A stretch of 9,308 nt of DNA from Spirochaetaceae bacterium (GTDB lineage: Bacteria > Spirochaetota > Spirochaetia > Treponematales > Rectinemataceae): the NCBI GenBank assembly GCA_003452735.1, contig DMNL01000010.1:1-9308 (forward strand). The letters are read 5' to 3'. Shown one piece after another: positions 1 to 6,459 of the stretch. A program made the translations under genes and the position numbers. The notes under the pieces were generated by a model that worked only from the letters and a program-made list of their open reading frames with translations, was not told the origin of the DNA and did not search any database. Within the stretch, counting starts at the first letter, position 1. Every line of letters starts with the position of its first letter.

Positions 1-410
1 GCTGATTCATACAATTTGCGCTCAAGAATGGGCAGTTCCTTAATCTTGGAGCGCTGATAGAGTGAGCGTACGACTGCTGCAATGTCCATGATCGAACCCT
101 TTTTCAGCAAATCGAGATTCATCTGATATCGCAGTTTCCAATCTGAAGGAATCGTGGACGCAGCTTTCGATATCGAATCGAGTGCTACCTCAGCTTCCTC
201 CTTGGAGACAAGCGGGCGTATCCCTAGCGCTTCCACCTTATCGACAGGCACCATGACCGTCATATCCGAAAATTCGAGATAGATAATATAATAAAGAGTT
301 TTTTGACTATTGAATGTCTTTTCTCGAATCTCCATTATGCGTCCAACACCCTGGCTTGGATAGACAACACGCTGATCCACTAGAAAAGTTGTAGTTTGAT
401 CATTAGGCAT
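1..410 (-). CDS. CarD-family transcriptional regulator, partial (C-terminus beyond window)
   Basis: CarD/CdnL proteins bind the RNA polymerase beta subunit through an N-terminal Tudor-like domain (shared with Mfd) and stabilise open complexes through a C-terminal helical DNA-binding domain. About 136 residues are visible. Residues 10-65 carry the RNAP-interaction domain (VVYPSQGVGRI, then YYIIYLEFSDMTVMVPVDK). Residues 80-136 enter the helical domain (DWKLRYQMNLDLLKKG, VVRSLYQRSK, LPILERKLY). CarD proteins usually run 160-170 residues, so about 25-35 are missing at the window edge. The ATG at 408-410 was chosen because the family alignment begins about 10 residues later and no other ATG precedes the domain. 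No Shine-Dalgarno precedes it, and a strong promoter lies directly upstream. The wording of the C-terminal domain resembles spirochaete paralogues from memory. Family assignment is firm; gene symbol is withheld because spirochaetes carry several CarD paralogues. Confidence 0.93.
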   Translation of the reverse strand, partial: MPNDQTTTFLVDQRVVYPSQGVGRIMEIREKTFNSQKTLYYIIYLEFSDMTVMVPVDKVEALGIRPLVSKEEAEVALDSISKAASTIPSDWKLRYQMNLDLLKKGSIMDIAAVVRSLYQRSKIKELPILERKLYES

Positions 411-419
411 AGATTATTT

Positions 420-448
420 ATGATAGCAGAAAATCGGATGATAGTCAA
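420..448 (-). promoter_or_regulatory. sigma70-type promoter of the carD-like gene
   Basis: Read on the minus strand, TTGACT (448-443) and TATCAT (425-420) are separated by exactly 17 bases. This is close to the TTGACA-17-TATAAT consensus (5/6 in each box). The expected transcription start is near 412-414, only about 2-4 bases before the ATG at 410, so the transcript should be nearly leaderless. That fits the absence of any purine-rich ribosome binding site there. The call is inferred from sequence only. Confidence 0.7.
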
Positions 449-479
449 AACACCCTTATTGTGCTGCTAGCTGACTATC
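440..479. repeat. 8-bp inverted repeat overlapping the carD promoter -35
   Basis: GATAGTCA at 440-447 is perfectly inverted as TGACTATC at 472-479, with 24 bases between the arms, so the centres are 32 bp apart or about three helical turns. The proximal arm contains most of the -35 hexamer. This could be a paired operator site or an RNA hairpin at the end of the upstream minus-strand transcript. No T-run follows closely enough for a convincing intrinsic terminator. Confidence 0.4.
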
Positions 480-490
480 TTTAAACAAAA

Positions 491-519
491 TTGTCGTACA
501 CTTTTGTCGTGCTTGTCGT
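491..519. repeat. Three direct copies of TTGTCGT
   Basis: Identical heptamers TTGTCGT occur at 491-497, 504-510 and 513-519, at steps of 13 and 9 bases. They lie in the intergenic space between the end of the EF-hand gene and the carD-like promoter. On the minus strand they read ACGACAA. They may be iterated protein-binding sites. No known motif is recognised, and the unequal spacing argues against a simple tandem duplication. Confidence 0.45.
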
Positions 520-544
520 GTGCCCCATAACGAGTCACAAGACC

Positions 545-2656
545 TTATTTCCTGAAAAAATCAATGATCGGTTCAATCCAGCCCAACAACCACGCTGCTA
601 TCGCGAGAATGATGAGCAGAATCAGTAGATAGAGTACCCAAGGTTTTCTCTTGGGAGCATAGGGATCATTGAGTGTTCTCACCGAATTAGATGGAAGAGT
701 AGCCAGATGGCTCAAAGAACTGCCGAATATAATATTCAAAAGCAGATGTCCATTAACAGCCCAACCTTCTGCATTCAATATGGGACTTAGATCTCTTTTC
801 CTCAGCTTGATTGCAGCTAGGATCATCGATGGGCCAGAAATAAGAAGGAAAACCAAAGCGATTCCTAGCGGCATCCATACGCCTAAGCCTATGAACAGAC
901 TCAAGATGCTAGTAATCATCGCACCGATGCTGCCCAAGGCGACGCCAATGGCAGCGACTGTCCCTACATCTATTTTCTTGGCCACTGCTTGACTATTTAC
1001 CTGAGGGCCTTCAATAGGTGCCTCCAAGGTTTTTTCTGCGGCGCTTTTCATTTGATTTTGTCGTTCTGATTCGGTGGTACTTGCTCTTTTGACAATAAGG
1101 CTTTCTATAGTGCGCGCGAGCCATCTATAAGGGCTAAAAAAAGCCTCGCGAATGCTGATAGGTTGAATCAATACTCTCGTAATCGTCGCATTCCAATTTG
1201 CGCCTTCATCATCAATGTATATACCATTTCGGCCAATATAAATGCCATCAGCTTCGCCCGCAGTGATGCCGGCTATAATCGTCCTTTTCTCTCCTGAAGT
1301 CCGGAAAATATCACAATAGACCAAATACATATTAGAAAGGCTGACTAGCGAAGGATGCGCATTTGGATTGTTCACATCTAGACAGAGTTCGAACTCACGG
1401 CCATCTAGGAATAGTCTACCGCTCTGAAAGATGCTCTTACGAGTTGCATAGAAATCGTCCATGGTAACAAAATTGCGAAGAATTTTCAGAAAATCTCGTT
1501 TGATGATAAGAAGATCATGAAGTTGTTGGAGTGCTTCTGCCCGCGGAGCTTCTTGCAAATCTTTCTCTATGAGCAATAGCAATTTATTCAAGCTACTGTC
1601 TTGAATCATCTCTTTAAGGCGTACAGGTGGAATCGATTGTGCTCGGCCTACAGGTTTTGCGGCAAGCCAGGTTTCATACTTTTCCATGTCATCTACAATT
1701 CGTTTCCAGCTTTCTCTTTCGAGTTTTGAGTCTAGCTCATAAGCCGCGCTTGCTATTCCGAAAAACGCTCTTGCTTGTGGCTCGTAGAAAGGATTGAATG
1801 GTCCATGGATATCCAGAAATCCATCAATTTGGGGAATCGATAGCGGCAGGATCCTAAGGGCTTCTCTATTGTTTTCAGGCGCACTGCTTAGAGCCTCTGT
1901 GATTTTGACCATAAGAGCATTGAGAGCATCGGGTTTTCCTGTAAGGCCGAGAAGCGCACATTTTTGAAAATAATCGTCGACAATTGTTGCAACCGATTTA
2001 TAAGCTGCAAGAGCTGTATCGAGATCTGTAAAGGGGAGCTCTTTTTTCAGAGCTTCGCCTATTTCAATCCATGAAAGAAAATCTTGAGCCTCTTTCTTAA
2101 AAGCCTCAATTGAGGCCAAATCCACTCCCATGTTTCCGGAACTGTCCTGAGTGCAATAGCCTCCTGCAATTAGCGCAGCAATATATTCTTTTACTTCTGG
2201 TTCATCAGTTGATTCTATAACTATGACACCATCGCCATTCCATAGCTGCGTATTGAAAAGCTCTATTGCCTTGTTGACAATGTCGAGATCGATCTCATCG
2301 ATATTGGAGCCTGCAATTTGTGCTGCAATTTTGCACGCATTATTAAGTGATTTATCCTTGATAAATTCTTGTTTTATTGATGCGTTTTCGCTAAAGAGCA
2401 CATCCAAGCTTGTAAAAGCAGCCTTCAATTTTTCGATCGCACCGAGTATTTCCGCAGTTTTGACTTTACCATCGTGATCGATATCGAGTAATTTCAATGC
2501 ATCGCTGCATCGGTTTTGAGTTGTTGGCATAGCAAGGACAACCCAGAGTTTAGGGTCTAGTTCTGCAAGAGCTTCGATATCCGCACTCGTCTGCAAAACA
2601 ACTTGATCCATTCCGCCTATACGCCGAAAACGCCAAGTATGTGCTTTTTCTGTCAT
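545..2656 (-). CDS. EF-hand-containing membrane-anchored protein of unknown function
   Basis: This 703-residue protein has no function I recognise. Residues 58-69 form a canonical calcium-binding EF-hand loop, with D58, D60, D62, G63, V65 and E69 in the expected positions. Only one complete loop is obvious, whereas EF-hands normally pair. Residues 80-560 are mostly helical and soluble-looking, with a probable beta-rich stretch around 400-490 ending in ATITRVLIQPISIREAFFSPY. The C-terminus holds two close hydrophobic segments (about 566-590 and 594-616). A short domain follows, with SPILNAEGWAVNGHLLLN (about 624-641) and an LPSNSVRTLNDPY-like tail. A last membrane helix spans about 673-693. 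There is no signal peptide, so the long N-terminal part is probably cytoplasmic. The start is supported by AAGGG at 2668-2664, seven bases before the ATG at 2656. It is transcribed towards the carD-like gene, 134 bases away. I have the impression of a conserved 'EF-hand domain-containing hypothetical protein' family but cannot name it. Confidence 0.9.
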   Translation of the reverse strand: MTEKAHTWRFRRIGGMDQVVLQTSADIEALAELDPKLWVVLAMPTTQNRCSDALKLLDIDHDGKVKTAEILGAIEKLKAAFTSLDVLFSENASIKQEFIKDKSLNNACKIAAQIAGSNIDEIDLDIVNKAIELFNTQLWNGDGVIVIESTDEPEVKEYIAALIAGGYCTQDSSGNMGVDLASIEAFKKEAQDFLSWIEIGEALKKELPFTDLDTALAAYKSVATIVDDYFQKCALLGLTGKPDALNALMVKITEALSSAPENNREALRILPLSIPQIDGFLDIHGPFNPFYEPQARAFFGIASAAYELDSKLERESWKRIVDDMEKYETWLAAKPVGRAQSIPPVRLKEMIQDSSLNKLLLLIEKDLQEAPRAEALQQLHDLLIIKRDFLKILRNFVTMDDFYATRKSIFQSGRLFLDGREFELCLDVNNPNAHPSLVSLSNMYLVYCDIFRTSGEKRTIIAGITAGEADGIYIGRNGIYIDDEGANWNATITRVLIQPISIREAFFSPYRWLARTIESLIVKRASTTESERQNQMKSAAEKTLEAPIEGPQVNSQAVAKKIDVGTVAAIGVALGSIGAMITSILSLFIGLGVWMPLGIALVFLLISGPSMILAAIKLRKRDLSPILNAEGWAVNGHLLLNIIFGSSLSHLATLPSNSVRTLNDPYAPKRKPWVLYLLILLIILAIAAWLLGWIEPIIDFFRK

Positions 2657-2810
2657 CTTTGTTCCCTTGGTTTCGATTCCCTTTCTGATTGTAATTAGAA
2701 ATGAGCAAGATAAAAAGAAGGGAAAATAGCAGAGGGGATAGAAGGGCAGTGATTCTAAGCCATTCGCTTTTTAAGTCAGAATTGTTTCTTCAATTCAATA
2801 TAGAATCATT
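2657..2810. other. Divergent intergenic region
   Basis: These 154 bases separate the minus-strand EF-hand gene from the plus-strand TVP38 remnant, so promoters for both must lie here or did so originally. The minus-strand ribosome binding site (AAGGG at 2668-2664) is the only element I can support. No pair of promoter hexamers with acceptable spacing stands out in either direction. The TVP38 start at 2811 has no visible Shine-Dalgarno, in keeping with a decaying gene. Confidence 0.6.
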
Positions 2811-3521
2811 ATGAGAAAGGGGAAAAAGATTGGCTTAAAAAGGAGACTGACAATTTCTCAGTTTGCTTTTCCAATTTTGCTTTTGGCGCTTCTTATAGCA
2901 GGATTTCTGCTGAAAGGCAAACTATCGCTTCTTTTCTCTTAAAAAGAGGATCTCCGGGATTGGATTCTCTCATACGGGACAGCAGGATGGTTTGTTTTCC
3001 TGATTCTTCAGATTTTTCAGGTCATAGTATTTGTGATTCCGGGAGAGGTAACACAGTTAGCTGGTGGTTTCATTTTTAGCTTTTGGGATGGACTTGCTCT
3101 GACAAGCATGAGAATTGCGCTAAGCTCTGCAATCGATTTCTGGTTGAGCAGAGTTTTGGGCTCTCGCTTTCTTATGGCTTTTCTAAAGATCGATCAATAT
3201 GAGAAGCTGAGAAAATTTTCAGAGGACGCATGAACTTTTGCGGGTATTATTCTTCTCTTTGTGATTCGCGGCATTCCAAAGAATCTCCTGTGTTATTTTG
3301 TGGGCGCTAGCGTTCAACGATTTTTTCCTTTTCTTGCAGCATCGACGATAGCTCGCATGCAAGGAATACTAGGCAACAAGCTTGCCGGAAGTGCAGCATA
3401 CAATTAGAGCTTTGGAATTGTGATCGCGCTTGTGGTCGGCACAGTGTTGTTGATGATATTGTTGATGTTGTTCCGCGAACGCATCGAAGCATATATCAGC
3501 AGGCATCGGCTTCTTTATTGA
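2811..3521 (+). pseudogene. TVP38/TMEM64 (VTT/SNARE-associated) family membrane protein, broken by three in-frame stops
   Basis: A single reading frame from the ATG at 2811 to the TGA at 3519 gives about 236 positions, the normal size for a TVP38/TMEM64-type integral membrane protein. It contains TAA at 2940, TGA at 3231 and TAG at 3405, without any frameshift. Family landmarks remain in order. They are an N-terminal basic stretch with a first membrane helix; LQIFQVIVFVIPGEVTQLAGG in the core; SAIDFWLSRVLGSRF; GIILLFVIRGIPKNLLCYFVG; STIARMQGILG; and a last helix before a basic tail. IRGIPKNLLCY departs from the usual IPGxPKDxLCY by a Gly-to-Arg change. VTT proteins relate to DedA and are thought to act in lipid scrambling or membrane homeostasis. 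No start site with a good ribosome binding site is present. The longest intact piece (GTG at 3033 to 3233) is unlikely to function. Readthrough is rejected because all three stop types occur. Confidence 0.85.
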
Positions 3522-3677
3522 TGAGCGCTAAGAGTCCCTTGTAATTAGAATGATCAAGTTTGTCATCGTATTGAGATTGTATTGGCGTCTTATTCCATAA
3601 CTTTGCTTTTTCCAGTTACTATTTCTTTTCTTATAGGATTTTTTGCTGTAAAATATATTGAATAAAGGAAACAAAAG

Positions 3678-3874
3678 ATGAAACAGTGTGTCGGGTTGTT
3701 GATATGCCTTAGGCTGGTGGTAGCTGCATACTGTCAACCTGGGGAATCGCTAAAGAACAGTTCTGGATGTTGACCATGATATTCGGAATGCCAGAAATGA
3801 AAAAGGCTATCTGAAAAGAGAATGCAGCCAATGCCAAGGATGGCGCAGTTGACACTCGATGTTATGCTGCTTAA
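3678..3874 (+). pseudogene. Remnant of a small exported protein gene (signal peptide ORF of 31 codons plus a frame-shifted tail)
   Basis: AAGGA at 3665-3669 lies eight bases before the ATG at 3678. It begins a 31-codon ORF (stop TGA at 3771) whose first 20 residues look like a signal peptide or lipoprotein leader (MKQCVGLLICL, VVAAYC). The reading then continues plausibly in another frame from about 3731: LSTWGIAKEQFWMLTMIFG, an in-frame TGA at 3812, then KENAANAKDGAVDT to the TAA at 3872. A frameshift near 3735 plus one stop would explain this as a decayed gene. The parent family is not recognised. It could instead be a genuine 31-residue peptide, or chance. An AT-rich hexamer TAAAAT at 3649-3654 could be its -10, with no good -35. 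The stretch 3525-3677 upstream of it holds nothing else I can support. Confidence 0.4.
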
Positions 3875-3876
3875 CT
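3849..3876 (+). promoter_or_regulatory. Possible promoter of the Type III RM operon
   Basis: TTGACA at 3849-3854 is a perfect -35 hexamer, 55 bases before the mod start codon. The matching -10 is poor: TTAACT at 3871-3876 with a 16-base spacer matches 3 of 6 positions. An extended -10-like TGTTATGCT at 3860-3868 lies too close to use that -35. It is the best candidate upstream of mod and is proposed with low confidence. A ribosome binding site, AAGGGAG at 3897-3903, precedes the ATG at 3910 by six bases. Confidence 0.35.
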
Positions 3877-3909
3877 AGATGAAGAGATTATTGAACAAGG
3901 GAGTAATAG

Positions 3910-5631
3910 ATGTCGTTGAATACGAAACTAATCAACTTGCTCAAAACAGCCCCGTGCTTCGTGGACGACGAAGGAGAACTTGTCCTGGCCGCCGTTCAAG
4001 ACCATGCCTGGAAGCTCGACCATGACCTGGTTAAACTGTTACTTTCTGATATAGAAATCAAGGATAAATTCTTTGAAGAAATTGATGGATATTGGATTTT
4101 CAACATAAACACCTTCATCGATTATATATCGCAAAAGAATTTTTTGGATAATTCCTACACACGCTTTCGTAATAGAATTGGATTAACTATTGGCGGCAAA
4201 TACTTGCGCGAGCGGGGTGAAGTAGCACTTGCCTGGCCATATAAAGATTGCGTGCTGGAAGGAGGGCAGACAAAAGAAGAAGAAAAGCGCAAGGAGATTT
4301 TCTTCAACGAAGTGCTAGCGCAGGACGAAATCAATCGCCTGCTCGATCCAAAAGTCTTGACCAACTTCACGCGTTACACAGCGAAGGGCACAGAGAAAGT
4401 TACGGACTTCAAGCGCGATGAGAACGGCGTGATACGCGAAAACCTGATTATCAAGGGCAACAACCTGCTGGCGCTCCATACACTCAAAACTCAGTTTCGA
4501 GAGAAGGTAAAACTAATTTACATTGACCCACCGTATAACACGGGGAATGATTCGTTTGGTTATAACGATAACTTCAATCATTCTACATGGTTGACATTCA
4601 TGAAGAATAGATTGGAGGTGGCGAAGGAGTTACTAACTAAAGACGGGTCAATCTATATTCAATTAGACTACAATGAGGTACATTATTGTAAAGTTCTGAT
4701 GGATGAGATATTTGGCCGTGAGAACTTCCAGAGAGAAATTGTTTGGGACATTTCTGTCTTATCAGGGTATAAGACATTGACGAATAACTGGGTTCGTGGG
4801 CATGAAACGATTTTGTTTTACTCAAAAACGCCAGACTTTTACTTCAACAAACTTAAGACCTCACATGATGAAAAATACTTAGCACGATTTAATAAGATGG
4901 ATGAAAATGGGGAAAGATACTTTGATGGAAGAGGTGAAAGAAGATATTTACGCGATGTTATAGAAAAAGGCAAAGCAATTGGTGACGTATGGTCTGATAT
5001 CATGTCTTTTCAGCAGTTGCCAACATCAAAAGAGAAGGTAAATTTCGATACGCAAAAAACCGAAGCTTTACTAGAAAGAATTATTAATTCATCAACTCAA
5101 AAGGGCGATTTAGTGCTAGATTTCTTTTCTGGAAGTGGTACAACCTCTGTGGTTGCACATAAACTTAAGAGACATTGGATAGTAGTTGAGCAACTTGAAG
5201 GTCAGATTGATATTCTCTTTAATCGGATAGTAAATGTAATAAAAGGTGATCAATCCGGCATTTCCAAATCCGTCAACTGGAAGGGTGGCGGTGACTTCAT
5301 CTACTGCGAACTGATGAAATACAACGAAGCCTTCATGGATCGTATTCAAGCGGCAAAGTCCAGCGAAGAGCTCCTTGAAATCTGGAAGGCTATGGCAGAA
5401 AATTCATTCTTAAACTGGTACATCAACCCGAAAATGCCGGAAGAAGCGGTTAAGGATTTCGAGGCGATTGGAAAAGAACCAAATGGACTTGAAAAACAGA
5501 AGAAGCTTCTGGCTGAACTGCTGGATAAAAATCAGTTATACGTAAATTTATCTGAAATTGACGACACCCAGTTCAAAGTCGGCGAAAAAGAGAGGGAATT
5601 GAACCGGAAGTTTTTCGGGGAACAGGTATGA
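3910..5631 (+). CDS. mod: Type III restriction-modification system methyltransferase subunit Mod (N6-adenine, beta class)
   Basis: Mod recognises the target sequence and transfers a methyl group from S-adenosylmethionine to N6 of adenine on one strand; it is also required for cleavage by Res. The 573 residues show the beta-class order. Motif IV DPPY (206-209) is followed by NTGNDSFGYNDNF and STWLTFMKNRLEVAKELL. A variable target-recognition segment follows (about 280-390, ending near GDVWSDI). The SAM-binding motif I, DFFSGSGTT (404-412), then precedes VAHKLKRHWIVVEQ. The N-terminal 150 residues (YLRERGEVALAWPYKDCVLEGG, KVLTNFTRYTAKG) and the C-terminus (GGGDFIYCELMKYNEAF) match Type III Mod proteins. 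The protein is somewhat shorter than EcoP15I Mod (about 640), apparently because of a compact recognition region. All catalytic motifs look intact. Its stop overlaps the next gene as ATGA. The central part is visibly AT-richer than both ends. Confidence 0.95.
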   Translation: MSLNTKLINLLKTAPCFVDDEGELVLAAVQDHAWKLDHDLVKLLLSDIEIKDKFFEEIDGYWIFNINTFIDYISQKNFLDNSYTRFRNRIGLTIGGKYLRERGEVALAWPYKDCVLEGGQTKEEEKRKEIFFNEVLAQDEINRLLDPKVLTNFTRYTAKGTEKVTDFKRDENGVIRENLIIKGNNLLALHTLKTQFREKVKLIYIDPPYNTGNDSFGYNDNFNHSTWLTFMKNRLEVAKELLTKDGSIYIQLDYNEVHYCKVLMDEIFGRENFQREIVWDISVLSGYKTLTNNWVRGHETILFYSKTPDFYFNKLKTSHDEKYLARFNKMDENGERYFDGRGERRYLRDVIEKGKAIGDVWSDIMSFQQLPTSKEKVNFDTQKTEALLERIINSSTQKGDLVLDFFSGSGTTSVVAHKLKRHWIVVEQLEGQIDILFNRIVNVIKGDQSGISKSVNWKGGGDFIYCELMKYNEAFMDRIQAAKSSEELLEIWKAMAENSFLNWYINPKMPEEAVKDFEAIGKEPNGLEKQKKLLAELLDKNQLYVNLSEIDDTQFKVGEKERELNRKFFGEQV

Positions 5632-5882
5632 CAGCGCTTTATTCTGATACCCATCCTAAAATGGAAGCCCTACATATTCAACTCTTGCGGCAGGCGAGTC
5701 CCACCCGAAAAATGAATATGTTGGCACAGTTGAACGCCTCTGCCCGAATGCTTGCTATGACAGGCTTGCGTTCTCAATACCCACAAGCCAGTGAAGCTGA
5801 ATTGCACCAGAAACTGGCAGATATATTATTGGGAGAAGAATTAGCGCGAAAAGTATATGGAGAAAGCACTTATGCAGAATGA
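5628..5882 (+). CDS. Small helical protein of unknown function, partner of the downstream nucleotidyltransferase
   Basis: This 84-residue protein is predicted all-helical with no cysteines, signal peptide or membrane segment. Two blocks look conserved from memory of similar small proteins: SPTRKMNMLAQLNASARMLA (about 25-44), then TGLRSQYPQASEAELHQKLADILLGEEL (about 45-72). Such 80-100-residue proteins, of the general form 'S-x-x-R ... GLRxRxPxxSEAEL ... LLGxEL', commonly precede a nucleotidyltransferase-fold gene in several phyla; that is recollection, not a search result. No helix-turn-helix is evident, so it is not a classical AbiEi-type antitoxin. The ATG overlaps the mod stop (ATGA) with GGGGA six bases upstream, and its 3' end overlaps the next gene. 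Both overlaps indicate translational coupling. It may be an antitoxin or cofactor for the nucleotidyltransferase; the function is unknown. Confidence 0.85.
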   Translation: MTALYSDTHPKMEALHIQLLRQASPTRKMNMLAQLNASARMLAMTGLRSQYPQASEAELHQKLADILLGEELARKVYGESTYAE

Positions 5883-6447
5883 ACCCATCGAAGTAACGCT
5901 CAAGGTTACGGATATTTTCGAGAAACTCGGTGTCGCTTACTTGATTGGTGGTTCACTAGCATCCACGCTTTATGGTATGGTGCGAACCACACAGGATTCG
6001 GATATTGTTGCGGAAATGCGTCTCGAACATCTCCAACCGTTTGTTGCCGCATTGCAGGATGAGTTCTATATAGACGATGAGATGATAGCTGAAGCCATCC
6101 GGCGTCATTCCTGTTTCAACATTATCCATCGTGAAACTATGTTCAAAGTAGATGTCTTCATTCCTCAGCCGCGTCCCTTTCTCCAATCTCAACTTGCCCG
6201 CGCTCAAAGACAAACCTTCCTATTTGAAAAGGACATCAGTGCGAGATTTGCAAGCCCCGAAGATACCATTCTCTCTAAACTCGAATGGTATCGCTTGGGT
6301 GGTGAAATCTCTGAACGTCAGTGGCGCGATATTCTCGGCGTGCTGAAAATCCGCGCTGGCGAACTGGATATGAATTATTTACGGCAATGGGCAAGTGAAT
6401 TGAAGATCAGCGATTTGTTGGAACGCGCGGTACATGAAGCGCAGTAA
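5872..6447 (+). CDS. Nucleotidyltransferase-fold protein (AbiEii/DUF6036-like), putative toxin or accessory enzyme
   Basis: Numbered from the ATG at 5872 (191 residues), the protein has the minimal nucleotidyltransferase signature. GGS at 26-28 and LASTLYGMVRTT are followed by the metal-binding pair D42-S-D44. A third Asp, D94, sits in MFKVDVFI. The triad is therefore complete and the fold should bind metal and NTP. The C-terminal half is helical, with PEDTILSKLEWYRLGGEISERQWRDI typical of AbiEii/DUF6036-type proteins. Relatives include AMP- or NMP-transferring toxins (MenT, AbiEii) and antitoxins (MntA), so the substrate could be a tRNA, a protein or a nucleotide; none can be chosen here. 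An ATG at 5857 is also in frame, but GGAG at 5859-5862 is placed correctly for 5872, which I prefer. It overlaps the 84-residue gene by 11 bases and ends 12 bases before the res start. The pairing with that small gene suggests a two-component module. Confidence 0.88.
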   Translation: MQNEPIEVTLKVTDIFEKLGVAYLIGGSLASTLYGMVRTTQDSDIVAEMRLEHLQPFVAALQDEFYIDDEMIAEAIRRHSCFNIIHRETMFKVDVFIPQPRPFLQSQLARAQRQTFLFEKDISARFASPEDTILSKLEWYRLGGEISERQWRDILGVLKIRAGELDMNYLRQWASELKISDLLERAVHEAQ

Positions 6448-6459
6448 TTGGAGAACTCC

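Noticed and set aside
2223..2477. Plus-strand ORFs inside the EF-hand gene and inside res
   Set aside because: They are antisense or out-of-frame shadows with no ribosome binding site or domain, lying over strongly supported genes.
2940..3407. The TVP38 stops as programmed readthrough or an alternative genetic code
   Set aside because: All three stop codons occur inside the frame, while TAA and TGA end the intact neighbouring genes normally. No selenocysteine-type or other recoding structure is evident.
3528..3737. A 69-codon minus-strand ORF across the spacer before mod
   Set aside because: It is basic and low in complexity, has no ribosome binding site or recognisable motif, and overlaps the plus-strand signal-peptide-like start. 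It is a chance frame in AT-rich DNA.
3910..5631. Phase-variable repeat tract in mod
   Set aside because: Type III mod genes often switch through simple repeats, but no tandem tetra- or pentanucleotide array or long homopolymer is present in or just before the gene.
5857..5871. ATG at 5857 as the nucleotidyltransferase start
   Set aside because: No well-spaced ribosome binding site precedes it, whereas GGAG at 5859-5862 serves the ATG at 5872. The extra five residues add no conserved sequence.
6448..6459. TTG at 6448 as the res start
   Set aside because: It overlaps the GGAG that serves the ATG at 6460 and adds only four residues outside the family alignment.
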